Below, piece after piece: positions 15,067 through 23,360 of a stretch of DNA of 33,930 bases. Location: the NCBI RefSeq assembly GCF_013822155.1, contig NZ_PNJW01000033.1, forward strand, positions 1 through 33,930, read 5' to 3'. This DNA is from Flavobacterium sp. (GTDB taxonomy: Bacteria > Bacteroidota > Bacteroidia > Flavobacteriales > Flavobacteriaceae). The position numbers and the translations under genes were made by a program. Below the pieces are notes generated by a model. The model saw only the letters and a program-made list of their open reading frames with translations. It had not been told where the DNA came from and searched no databases. The stretch's first letter is position 1, and every line of letters begins with the position of its first letter.

Positions 15067-16542
15067 ATGGGAATCGTACTCAATCAATCCGTTAAAAACA
15101 CCGTCATAACCTTCATTGGTTTTGCTATTGGTGCGGCTAATGCTTTGTTTATGTATACTCATTTTTTAGGTGAAGATTATTATGGTTTAACTGCTTTTTT
15201 ATTGTCTTCTGCCAATATTATGATGCCTTTGATGGCCTTTGGTATTCAAAATACGTTGGTTCGCTTTTACGCAGAACACCAAACGGAACAAGATAAATCC
15301 CGTTTTTTAAATTTAGTTTTAGTGCTTCCGTTGCTGATTATCATACCCATTTTTTTAATTTTATTTTTTTTCTATCCTGAAACAGCTTCTATGCTTTCAG
15401 TTGAAAATCCAATTATTTATGACTATGTATGGATAATCCCGGTGATTGGCTTATTTATGGGTTATTTTGAAATTTTTTATGCTTGGGTTAAAGTTCATTT
15501 GAAATCGGTTTTCGGTAATTTTTTAAAGGAAGTTTTGTTACGTATTTTTATTAGTATTTTTCTTTTTGCCGTTTATTTTGGTTGGATAACCACCATCCAA
15601 TTTGTTTACAGTTTAGTTTTTATTTACTTAACTATGATGTTGATTATGGCATTTGTGGCTTTCAAAATTAGAAGACCACAATTCCATTTGAAGTTTCCAA
15701 AAGAGAAAAAAGAAGTAATCGTATATTCTGCTTTTATCATTTTTTCCTCCAGTATTGCTGTAATGTTGTTGGATATTGACAAGTTTATGATTGGTCAATA
15801 TATTCCTTTAAAAGAAGCCGCTTATTATTCGGTTGCTATATTTATTGCTTTAACAATTTCAGTTCCAATGCGGGCAATGCACCAAATTACGCATCCGGTT
15901 ACGACAGATTTAATGGCTCGAAAAAAGCATACAGAGCTGAATGATTTGTACAAAAAAGCATCTATCACGCTTCAGGTTATTGGAGGTTTAATTATGCTTG
16001 GAATTTTGACAAATATTCATCAGGTTTATGCTTTATTGCCTGAAAAATATAGTGGAGGAGTAGCGGTTGTTTTTATTATTTCAATTTCAAAGTTTTTTGA
16101 TTTGATGTTAGGCAACAACAATTCAATTATTTTTAATTCTAAATATTACCGAACCGTTTTGTTGTTAGGAGTTTGTTTGGTTGTTTTAACTGTTTCGCTG
16201 AATATGTATTTTATTCCTAATTTTGGAATAGAAGGAGCTGCATTGGCCACGCTATTATCGATAGGATTATATAGTTTAGCTAAATTATTATTTGTAGTAA
16301 TCAAGATGGATTTGTTTCCATTTACAAGGAACACATTGCTTTCATTGGGAATAATTGGGTTGACTTTTATGGTTTTTTATTTTTGGAATTTTCCTTTTCA
16401 CCCCATTATTAATATCATTTTAAAGTCAGTTTTACTATCATTTTTTTATTTGGTTTTAAATTACAAATTAAAAATTTCAGTAGATATTAATGATGTAATA
16501 GAAAAGATTTTAAAAAGAATGCATATTATGCGGATTGAATAG
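15067..16542 (+). CDS. Oligosaccharide flippase family (Wzx / MATE-like) protein
   Basis: A 491-residue protein with about 12-14 membrane segments, starting MGIVLNQSVKNTVITFIGFAIG as in polysaccharide exporters of the MOP superfamily. It would flip a lipid-linked glycan across the inner membrane. Small family marks include GMGIQNT-like AFGIQNTLVRFYAEH near residue 65 and GIEGAALATLLSIGLYS near residue 395. It is the last gene of the rightward operon DUF4834-YfhO-GT-flippase, and a bidirectional terminator follows. The substrate is unknown. Confidence 0.87.
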   Translation: MGIVLNQSVKNTVITFIGFAIGAANALFMYTHFLGEDYYGLTAFLLSSANIMMPLMAFGIQNTLVRFYAEHQTEQDKSRFLNLVLVLPLLIIIPIFLILFFFYPETASMLSVENPIIYDYVWIIPVIGLFMGYFEIFYAWVKVHLKSVFGNFLKEVLLRIFISIFLFAVYFGWITTIQFVYSLVFIYLTMMLIMAFVAFKIRRPQFHLKFPKEKKEVIVYSAFIIFSSSIAVMLLDIDKFMIGQYIPLKEAAYYSVAIFIALTISVPMRAMHQITHPVTTDLMARKKHTELNDLYKKASITLQVIGGLIMLGILTNIHQVYALLPEKYSGGVAVVFIISISKFFDLMLGNNNSIIFNSKYYRTVLLLGVCLVVLTVSLNMYFIPNFGIEGAALATLLSIGLYSLAKLLFVVIKMDLFPFTRNTLLSLGIIGLTFMVFYFWNFPFHPIINIILKSVLLSFFYLVLNYKLKISVDINDVIEKILKRMHIMRIE

Positions 16543-16576
16543 TTGACTATTAATATTTGATATCTAAATTAAATAA

Positions 16577-16610
16577 AAAGTCCTGCTACTTGGGGTTTTC
16601 GCAGGACTTT
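16577..16610. terminator. Terminator between convergent genes
   Basis: A 10-bp stem (16577-16586 with 16601-16610) encloses a 14-base loop. Read leftward it is followed by TTATTTAATT-like T-rich sequence; read rightward the following T-run is short. It separates the flippase gene from the leftward secreted-protein gene. Confidence 0.75.
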
Positions 16611-16659
16611 CATCAACCAAACTTAACCAAACTAACTTTTAACTAACTCTACTTCAATC

Positions 16660-17292
16660 TTATTTTTTATCTTTTTTGTCTTCAATTAATGCTTTTGTAC
16701 CATCTGCTTTGTAGTAGTAATAAGCATCATTGTTATAGGCATAATCTGTATTAGTATAATAATTTGAACTTCCATAATAGGTTGTTGTGGCATATCCATA
16801 AGCACGGGCTCTCATTTTGACCTCACCAAACATATCTACTAAATGACCTTTACGGTTATAAACAAGTTCCATACCACCTATTTGTGCAAGAGCAAATCTA
16901 TTGTAACGCATATAAACGGTTCCAATTCTGTTTACACGGTTTTGGCTGTCATAGTTGATAAAAACGTTACCAATTCTTCGAACTCTACCAAAACTATCGT
17001 GTTCTATCCGTACACCAAAGTTACCAACGGCTGAATTTCCTCTGGCAGTGGCTCCGCGTTTGTAATAGTAACCACCTTGACTATCTTGTGGACGGGTATT
17101 GAAATCGAAATCACCATTTAAGAAAACGTAAAATTCAATTTCGCGTTCCATAAAAACGATTGGTTCTGCGTCCATATAATGTACAGCTACATTATGTCTT
17201 CTGTCGGTATCAGTATCCATTGTGGTTTCTGATGCAAAAGCCAAACTTCCAATAAGCAAGTTAACGGCTACTAAAAGGGTAATTTTTTTCAT
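16660..17292 (-). CDS. Secreted protein with short repeats, unknown function
   Basis: A 210-residue protein with a signal peptide (residues 1-20, ending SLAFASE). The middle contains a repeated pattern, FGRVRRIGNVFINYD followed by QNRVNRIGTVYMRYN (residues about 103-132), echoed by GGMELVYNRKGHLVDMFGEV. It is reminiscent of RHS/YD-type beta repeats, though much shorter and not clearly of that family. The C-terminal part is extremely tyrosine- and asparagine-rich (YYGSSNYYTNTDYAYNNDAY) and ends in a charged KDKK tail. I do not recognise a named family; similar proteins seem common in Flavobacterium. It is a single gene, closed by the terminator at 16577-16610. A 7-bp inverted repeat lies upstream at 17345-17368. 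Confidence 0.65.
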   Translation of the reverse strand: MKKITLLVAVNLLIGSLAFASETTMDTDTDRRHNVAVHYMDAEPIVFMEREIEFYVFLNGDFDFNTRPQDSQGGYYYKRGATARGNSAVGNFGVRIEHDSFGRVRRIGNVFINYDSQNRVNRIGTVYMRYNRFALAQIGGMELVYNRKGHLVDMFGEVKMRARAYGYATTTYYGSSNYYTNTDYAYNNDAYYYYKADGTKALIEDKKDKK

Positions 17293-17470
17293 GACACATT
17301 CGAATTAACTTTTTTGCCTACTCTTTAGTTTTTCAGCATTCACTAAGAAGTGATTTATTAAACTTCTTGTTTAGCTATTTTCAATTGTTGTGCCAAAAAA
17401 AAGGTAGAAGGTGTGAATGAGTTGTTAATGATAATTAACTAGTTGAAAATCAATATTAATAATGAGTTTA

Positions 17471-18133
17471 TCATGATTTGTTTTTCTTTATTTTAGTTGA
17501 GTCCAACGTTAATTCAAATCGAATGGGGGTGTAGTTTACTAGTTTTGCAGTGCGAATACCTTTGTTTTTAGTAATCAAGTTTGATTCGGTTATTATACCA
17601 TTTTCATGGTTATCAAAGTTGATGCAAAACTCCATCGGATGCATCGCAGCATTTCGAAAGGCTGGAAAGAAATTAACCTCACTTGGTATTTGTTTTAATT
17701 CATAAGTATCTATCAACTGTTTTTTCTTTTCATTGGCATATATTTTCAATTCAACTACAGTAACTGTTGAATCTTTTTGTATGGGTGTATATTCGTAATA
17801 CAAATTTTTACATTTTGAAACATGCTGCGAACTTATAGTTATTGACTTTTGATGTAAAAAAGTAAAATGCAATATGTCTTTATCAATTCTTTGAGTGACA
17901 AGAAATTCGTGTTCTTGCATGGTGCCAAGGTCATAAACTATAGCTGTTGTTTCATCATTTGCTTTATATAAATATAAAAAATGATTGCTGTTTTTGGAAT
18001 TGACATAGCAAAATTTTTTCATCTGAAATTCTTTTACTTGTACATCATATTCAAAAACATAATCGAAAACGTAATCTTGTGAAAAAACAAATCCGTAGAA
18101 AAAAAGAAAAAGTAGGGTAAGATGTTTTTTCAT
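17471..18133 (-). CDS. Secreted protein, tandem paralog A
   Basis: A 220-residue protein with a signal peptide ending GFVFSQ. It is the most downstream of three adjacent paralogs and the most diverged. Shared features are an opening YVFDYVFEYD, an NxNxxLYxY-type segment (NHFLYLYKAND), YANEKKK, the ELK-x(4,6)-NFFPAFRNAAMHPME region, and an ENGIITES segment before the end. No known domain is recognised. It keeps the MHPME segment that copy B has lost. It lies 23 bases after paralog B, so it is probably co-transcribed. The lysine-rich tail (KIKKNKS) is unique to this copy. Confidence 0.7.
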   Translation of the reverse strand: MKKHLTLLFLFFYGFVFSQDYVFDYVFEYDVQVKEFQMKKFCYVNSKNSNHFLYLYKANDETTAIVYDLGTMQEHEFLVTQRIDKDILHFTFLHQKSITISSQHVSKCKNLYYEYTPIQKDSTVTVVELKIYANEKKKQLIDTYELKQIPSEVNFFPAFRNAAMHPMEFCINFDNHENGIITESNLITKNKGIRTAKLVNYTPIRFELTLDSTKIKKNKS

Positions 18134-18156
18134 ATTATAAATATTTTTAATAACGT

Positions 18157-18801
18157 TTATTTTTTACTGGGTACAACTAATTCAAATTGAATCTTTTCAG
18201 AATAAATCAGTTTTGCCTGTTCCTTTTTCTTTTTTTTAGTCAAATCAAACGCTTCAACCACAAGTCCATTTTCAGTATAATTAAGTTCTTTTCGTTCTGA
18301 TGCTCCGTGTAGCGTTGCGATTCTATAATTGGGAAAATAGTTTGCATCTGCCTCTTTAATTTTAAGTTCCAGACGTAGATTTACTTTCTTTTTCTTTTCA
18401 TTGGTATAGAATTGCAGCACCACCGTTTTATATAATGAATCTCTTTTTGTAGTCTTAAAATCGTAGTAACTTGGATACTGCTTAAATAGTTTGTTTTCTT
18501 CCTTTTTTTCAGAATTAATATACTTAAAATGAAGTATTTCACCATCTTGTGTGGTTTGCCTAATTACAGAAAAAAAATGATTTTGCATTTGTTCAGTATC
18601 CACCAACTTTGCAGTTCGTTTTCCATCAGTGTTATAAAAATATAAAAACAAGTTTGGATTATCTGTATTGCTGTACGATACTGTTTCATATTTTTTCTTA
18701 GCAAAATAAAATTCGTAATGCGTTGCAAAATTGAACGTATACTTTTGCGAAAAAACAACTGATGAATAAAAAATAAGCAGTAGTAGGATAATATTTTTCA
18801 T
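18157..18801 (-). CDS. Secreted protein, tandem paralog B
   Basis: A 214-residue protein with a signal peptide ending SVVFSQ and the same order of segments as its neighbours: YTFNFATHYE, NPNLFLYFYNTDGKRTAKL, YTNEKKKKVNLRLELKIKEAD, NYFPNYRIATLHG, ENGLVVEA and FELVVPS. Where paralogs A and C have MHPME/LHPME, this copy reads LHGASERKE. Function is unknown; the small size, all-beta look and signal peptide suggest a periplasmic or outer-membrane-associated beta protein. It lies 40 bases after paralog C and 23 before paralog A. Confidence 0.7.
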   Translation of the reverse strand: MKNIILLLLIFYSSVVFSQKYTFNFATHYEFYFAKKKYETVSYSNTDNPNLFLYFYNTDGKRTAKLVDTEQMQNHFFSVIRQTTQDGEILHFKYINSEKKEENKLFKQYPSYYDFKTTKRDSLYKTVVLQFYTNEKKKKVNLRLELKIKEADANYFPNYRIATLHGASERKELNYTENGLVVEAFDLTKKKKKEQAKLIYSEKIQFELVVPSKK

Positions 18802-18841
18802 TTAATAAAAAATTAGAAATCTAAATTAAATCGATTTTATA

Positions 18842-19480
18842 TTAGTTCGGGACTATTAATTCAAGTTCTACTTGTTCTGAATGAACTAGCTTGGAGGGAT
18901 AAACGCGTTCACCATCTCTTATTTGAACGGATTCCACCACCAAACCATTTTCAAATCGATCAACATTCATAAGAAGTTCCATCGGATGTAACATAGCCAT
19001 TCTAAAATTCCGAAAATAATTTTGGTCACTTTCTTTAATCTTTAGTTCGGTTAAATGTTTTGTAATCGTCGCGTTAAAATCGCTATAATAAGTTAATAAT
19101 ACCGTAGTAAAAGCCCCCTCTTTCTTAATCACTTCAAATTTGTAGGTATCATGTTTGTGATGGTCATAATAGGATTGTTTTACTTTTCTACTTTTTTTAT
19201 ATTTAAACTCAAGTTTTCCTTCCTTATTTGCTTTATTACGAATAATTTTAAAAATATGACACTTTTTATTTTCTAAATCATAAAGATTGGCACTTTGTTT
19301 TAATTCATCTTCATAAATATATAACATATAATTCGGATTTGCCGTGCTAGAATAGACTGTCCTTTTTCTGACATAGTCTTTTGTAGGCATCTCATAAGAG
19401 GTCACAAAATCAAATGTAAAGCTCTGCGAAAAAGATACAATTGATAATAAGACAAAGAAAATACAAAAAAAGTTTTTCAT
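18842..19480 (-). CDS. Secreted protein, tandem paralog C
   Basis: A 212-residue protein with a signal peptide ending SIVSFSQ. Shared segments: FTFDFVTSYE, NPNYMLYIYED, LTELKIKESDQNYFRNFRMAMLHPMELLM, ENGLVVES and ELELIVPN. It is the closest relative of paralog B by eye, especially in the LKIKE-D-NYF and C-terminal VxSEQ/LVVP regions. It is the first of the three after uvrA, starting 33 bases from the uvrA stop with no visible terminator, so read-through from uvrA is possible. I see no recognisable domain. A second promoter between uvrA and this gene was not found. Confidence 0.7.
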   Translation of the reverse strand: MKNFFCIFFVLLSIVSFSQSFTFDFVTSYEMPTKDYVRKRTVYSSTANPNYMLYIYEDELKQSANLYDLENKKCHIFKIIRNKANKEGKLEFKYKKSRKVKQSYYDHHKHDTYKFEVIKKEGAFTTVLLTYYSDFNATITKHLTELKIKESDQNYFRNFRMAMLHPMELLMNVDRFENGLVVESVQIRDGERVYPSKLVHSEQVELELIVPN

Positions 19481-19513
19481 TTAATTTCAATTAGAAAGAT
19501 AAATCTAAGTAAT

Positions 19514-22318
19514 TTATCTCAACTTTTCCTTTAAATATTTTCCGGTAATCGATTTTGGGTTTTTAGCCACATCTTCCGGAGAACCAAAAGCCATAAGTTT
19601 ACCGCCATTTTCGCCACCTTCAGGGCCAATATCGATGATGTAATCGGCACATTTGATTAAATCAAGATTGTGTTCAATAACAATAATCGAATGACCTTTT
19701 TCAATCAAGGCTTCAAACGAGGCCAATAGTTTTTTAATATCATGAAAATGTAAACCTGTTGTAGGTTCGTCAAATACAAAAAGGGCTTTGTCTTTTGTAG
19801 TTCCTTTGACTAAAAAGGAAGCAAGTTTTATCCGTTGAGCTTCACCACCTGAAAGAGTAGAAGATGACTGTCCTAATTGTACATAGCCTAATCCAACATC
19901 TTGAAGCGGTTGCAATTTTTGAACAATTTTAGTCTGATTTTGTTCTTTAAAAAAAGCTAAGGCATCGTCAATGGTCATGGTTAATATGTTGTCGATGTTT
20001 TTGCCTTCAAATTGAACTTCCAGAATTTCTTTTTTGAAACGTTTTCCACCACAGGTTTCACACTCTAAATGAACATCGGCCATGAATTGCATTTCAATGG
20101 TTACTTCTCCATCACCTTTACAGGTTTCACAACGTCCTCCATCAACATTAAATGAAAAATGTTTGGGTAAATAGCCTCTTATTTTAGAGAGCTTTTGTTT
20201 AGTAAATAAATCCCTTATATCGTCATAGGCTTTGATATAAGTAACCGGATTGGAACGGGAACTTCGGCCAATTGGGTTTTGATCAACATATTCTATGTGC
20301 TTAATATGTGAAAAGTTTCCACGTAGTTCAGTAAATTGCCCTGCTTTGTCACTCACGCCTTCCAATTTTTTCTGTAAAGCAGGAAACAATATTTTTTTCA
20401 CTAATGTGCTTTTTCCACTACCTGAAACCCCGGTAATCACGGTTAAACAATCTAATGGAAAAGTGACATCGATATTTTTTAAATTATTTTCACGGGCACC
20501 GATGACTTCAATATGATTTTTAAATTTTCGCCGTTTTTTAGGAATTTCAATTTCTAATTCGCCGTTTAAATACTTAGCAGTAAGGGAATCAGCTTTTAGA
20601 ATTTCATTAAAATTACCTTCAGCAACTAAATATCCACCAAGCGTTCCGGCTTCCGGCCCAATATCAATAATTCGGTCGGCAGCTTTCATGATGTCTTCGT
20701 CGTGCTCAACTACTATTACTGTGTTTCCCAGATTTCGAAGATTTTTCAAAACGTCAATTAATCGCTCTGTGTCTTTTGGATGTAAGCCAATACTGGGTTC
20801 GTCTAAAATATACATTGAGCCAACCAAACTGCTTCCTAACGAAGTGGCTAAATTGATACGTTGTGATTCGCCTCCTGAAAGTGAGGCAGAGTTTCTGTTT
20901 AAGGTGAGATAATCTAATCCTACTTTCTGTAAAAAGGATAATCGGCTGTTTATTTCTACTAGTAATCTTTTAGCAACTTTTAAATCATAATCTGAAAGTT
21001 GTAATTCTGTAAAGTAAGAAATTAGGTTTTTAATTGGCAAATCTACTAAATCAGAGATAGTTTTATTTCCTACTTTGATGTAGTTTGCTTCTTTTCGTAA
21101 CCGTTTGCCTTTGCAGGTAGAACATTTTGTTTTACCACGGTATCGAGAAAGCATCACGCGATTTTGGATTTTATAATTTTTTTCTTCCAGCTCAAGGAAA
21201 AAATCATTTAGACCTGTAAAAAAGCTGTTTCCGTTCCAAATCAACTGTTTTTGATCTTCACTCAATTGATAAAATGGTTTGTGAATAGGAAAATCAAATT
21301 TATAAGCGTTGTTTACTAATTGGTCGCGATACCAGCCCATGCTTTCACCTCGCCAGGGAAAAATAGCATTTTCATAAACAGACAAAGCAGTATTTGGAAT
21401 TACCAATTCTTCATCAATACCAATTACATTTCCGTAACCTTCGCAACTTGGACAGGCTCCGTAGGGATTATTGAAACTGAATAAATGAATATTAGGTTCT
21501 AAAAAAGTTAATCCATCTAATTGAAAATTAGTGCTGAATCCAATTCTATTTCCGGTTAAAACATCTTGCAAAAAGCAGTCTCCTTTTCCTTCATAAAAAG
21601 CAGTTTGGACGGCATCGGCTAATCGGTTTAAAAATTCTTCATCACTTTTAACCACTATTCGGTCAATAATCAAAAGAATATCTTTATTATCTAATGTATG
21701 CTGTTCCAATTCATCTAAACGAACAGTTTCATTTTCCACTAAAACTCGAATAAAACCCTGTTGTAATAAAACTTTCAGTTTGTCTTCTAATTGTCTTCCG
21801 GTTTCTAAATGAATAGGAGCAAGGAGAAGCCATTTACTATCCGGTTCAAAAGTGGAAATTGTTTTCACAACATCAGTTACGGTATGTTTTTTTACTTCGT
21901 TTCCAGAAATGGGAGAGAATGTTTTACCAATTCGGGCAAAGAGCAATTTTAAATAATCATAAATTTCCGTTGAAGTTCCAACGGTAGAACGAGCATTTGT
22001 AGTGTTTACTTTTTGCTCAATGGCAATAGCAGGAGCAATTCCTTTGATGTATTCTACTTTTGGTTTATCCAATCTACCTAAAAATTGTCGGGCATAGGAG
22101 GAAAGACTTTCTACATAACGGCGTTGACCTTCAGCATATAATGTATCAAAAGCTAAACTTGATTTACCAGAACCTGAAAGCCCAGTAATAACAATCAATT
22201 GATTTCGGGGAATAGCCACATCAATGTTTTTTAGATTGTGCAGTTGTGCTCCTTTTATCAGGATATTTTTTTTAGGTTCAAGTAACGCGAATTCTTCCGG
22301 TGTCATAGTAAATTTCAA
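19514..22318 (-). CDS. uvrA: Excinuclease ABC subunit A
   Basis: A 934-residue ATPase that recognises bulky DNA damage and loads UvrB in nucleotide excision repair. It has two ABC modules: Walker A GLSGSGKSS at 46-54 and GVSGSGKST in the second half; signatures LSGGESQR and LSGGEAQR, each followed by a Walker B ending in DEP. The C-terminal zinc module is complete (CETC and CETC around MADVHLE). In the first zinc module only the second pair is present (C289-P-S-C292); the first pair expected before LFSFNNP is replaced by FSTNFQLDG. The start could be 22318 or the ATG four codons later (22306); the latter leaves more room from the promoter. The tandem secreted paralogs follow on the same strand. 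Confidence 0.96.
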   Translation of the reverse strand: MKFTMTPEEFALLEPKKNILIKGAQLHNLKNIDVAIPRNQLIVITGLSGSGKSSLAFDTLYAEGQRRYVESLSSYARQFLGRLDKPKVEYIKGIAPAIAIEQKVNTTNARSTVGTSTEIYDYLKLLFARIGKTFSPISGNEVKKHTVTDVVKTISTFEPDSKWLLLAPIHLETGRQLEDKLKVLLQQGFIRVLVENETVRLDELEQHTLDNKDILLIIDRIVVKSDEEFLNRLADAVQTAFYEGKGDCFLQDVLTGNRIGFSTNFQLDGLTFLEPNIHLFSFNNPYGACPSCEGYGNVIGIDEELVIPNTALSVYENAIFPWRGESMGWYRDQLVNNAYKFDFPIHKPFYQLSEDQKQLIWNGNSFFTGLNDFFLELEEKNYKIQNRVMLSRYRGKTKCSTCKGKRLRKEANYIKVGNKTISDLVDLPIKNLISYFTELQLSDYDLKVAKRLLVEINSRLSFLQKVGLDYLTLNRNSASLSGGESQRINLATSLGSSLVGSMYILDEPSIGLHPKDTERLIDVLKNLRNLGNTVIVVEHDEDIMKAADRIIDIGPEAGTLGGYLVAEGNFNEILKADSLTAKYLNGELEIEIPKKRRKFKNHIEVIGARENNLKNIDVTFPLDCLTVITGVSGSGKSTLVKKILFPALQKKLEGVSDKAGQFTELRGNFSHIKHIEYVDQNPIGRSSRSNPVTYIKAYDDIRDLFTKQKLSKIRGYLPKHFSFNVDGGRCETCKGDGEVTIEMQFMADVHLECETCGGKRFKKEILEVQFEGKNIDNILTMTIDDALAFFKEQNQTKIVQKLQPLQDVGLGYVQLGQSSSTLSGGEAQRIKLASFLVKGTTKDKALFVFDEPTTGLHFHDIKKLLASFEALIEKGHSIIVIEHNLDLIKCADYIIDIGPEGGENGGKLMAFGSPEDVAKNPKSITGKYLKEKLR

Positions 22319-22325
22319 AGAATCG

Positions 22326-22359
22326 CAAAGATAGTGATTTGAAAGATGAATTAAAACAA
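22326..22359 (-). promoter_or_regulatory. Promoter of uvrA
   Basis: On the minus strand a TTG (22359-22357) lies 23 bases before TATCTTTG (22333-22326). The box ends eight bases before the first in-frame ATG, so the mRNA is nearly leaderless unless translation begins at 22306. Confidence 0.6.
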
Positions 22360-22450
22360 CGGCAGAAAGCTATTTTTTCTATAAAAACAGGATGATTATT
22401 TGCGGTTTTCCGCATTTATTATATTTTGAGTGTTAAAATTTAAGTTAATA

Positions 22451-22483
22451 TTTGTTTGTTAAATTAAAATTGTATTACATTTG
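22451..22483 (+). promoter_or_regulatory. Promoter of the sigma factor gene
   Basis: TTTG at 22451-22454 and again at 22455-22458 lie 21 and 17 bases before TACATTTG at 22476-22483, an excellent Bacteroidota housekeeping promoter. The leader to the ATG at 22580 is about 90 bases. Confidence 0.78.
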
Positions 22484-22579
22484 GGATATAATTAAACTTA
22501 AATTAACAATTGCCTATCGTATAAAAATACTTTTTTTAGAAAAAATTTACTCAAAACACGAACTCTAAAAGGTATTATT

Positions 22580-23164
22580 ATGGCTACTGTTAACCTCCCC
22601 GACGCATTATTGGTTAAGAATTACATTGCTGGTGACGAAAAAGCATTGGCTATTCTTATTGAAAGACATCAATCTAAAATTTATGGATTTATTTATTCTA
22701 AAATTGCAGACCGCGATATAACTGACGATGTTTTTCAAGATACTTTCATTAAGGTAATTAAAACCTTGAAATCAAATTCTTATAACGAAGAAGGAAAATT
22801 TTTGCCTTGGGTGATGCGAATCGCACATAATCTTGTAGTTGATCATTTCAGACGCAATAAAAAAATGCCAATGCATCGTGAAACTGAAGAATATTCTATT
22901 TTTTCATACATGACAGATAATTCTATGAATGTGGAAGGAAGAATGATAACTGACCAAGTGGAAGATGATTTAAGACGTTTATTAGACGAATTGCCGGCAG
23001 ACCAAAAAGAAGTGTTGGTTATGCGAATGTATCAAGACATGAGTTTTAAAGAAATTGCTGAATCAACCGGAGTTAGCATTAATACTGCTTTAGGAAGAAT
23101 GCGTTATGCTTTAATGAATTTGAGAAAAGTAATTGAAAAAAATCAAATTATTTTAACCAATTAA
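22580..23164 (+). CDS. RNA polymerase sigma factor, sigma-70 family (ECF-like)
   Basis: A 194-residue sigma factor with region 2 (residues about 25-95, ERHQSKIYGFIYSKIADRDITDDVFQDTFIKV and FLPWVMRIAHNLVVDHFRR) and region 4 (about 135-185, LDELPADQKEVLVMRMYQDMSFKEIAESTGVSINTALGRMRYA), without regions 1 and 3. It directs RNA polymerase to a specific promoter set. No anti-sigma factor with a membrane segment lies next to it; instead a 47-residue basic protein follows 52 bases later. The gene has its own good housekeeping promoter. The regulon is unknown. It faces uvrA divergently; no functional link is implied. Confidence 0.92.
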   Translation: MATVNLPDALLVKNYIAGDEKALAILIERHQSKIYGFIYSKIADRDITDDVFQDTFIKVIKTLKSNSYNEEGKFLPWVMRIAHNLVVDHFRRNKKMPMHRETEEYSIFSYMTDNSMNVEGRMITDQVEDDLRRLLDELPADQKEVLVMRMYQDMSFKEIAESTGVSINTALGRMRYALMNLRKVIEKNQIILTN

Positions 23165-23216
23165 ACAATAATTTTATTGGAGTTGTCGTTGTATAAGAAA
23201 ACAAACAATTTTTTAT

Positions 23217-23360
23217 ATGGCAAAACTTTACACTAGTAAAAAATTAGCGACTCCAAAGATGTTACCTAAAAAAGAAACCATAAGTTTTTTGCTCAACTAC
23301 TCCAAGGCACTGAGCATTGTTAAGGTAGGAAACATGACTTTCGAAAACATCGCTAATTAA
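23217..23360 (+). CDS. 47-residue basic small protein behind the sigma factor
   Basis: Read directly from sequence: it begins MAKLYTSKKLATPKML and ends VGNMTFENIAN. It is strongly basic in its first half, with a hydrophobic middle (ISFLLNYSKALSIVKV). Codons look like those of its neighbours and a complete frame is kept, although it is short. I believe similar small proteins follow this sigma factor in other flavobacteria (from memory, unverified). It could be a sigma modulator or an unrelated short protein. It overlaps the 3' end of nth by eight bases on the opposite strand. A strong terminator follows five bases after its stop. Confidence 0.6.
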   Translation: MAKLYTSKKLATPKMLPKKETISFLLNYSKALSIVKVGNMTFENIAN

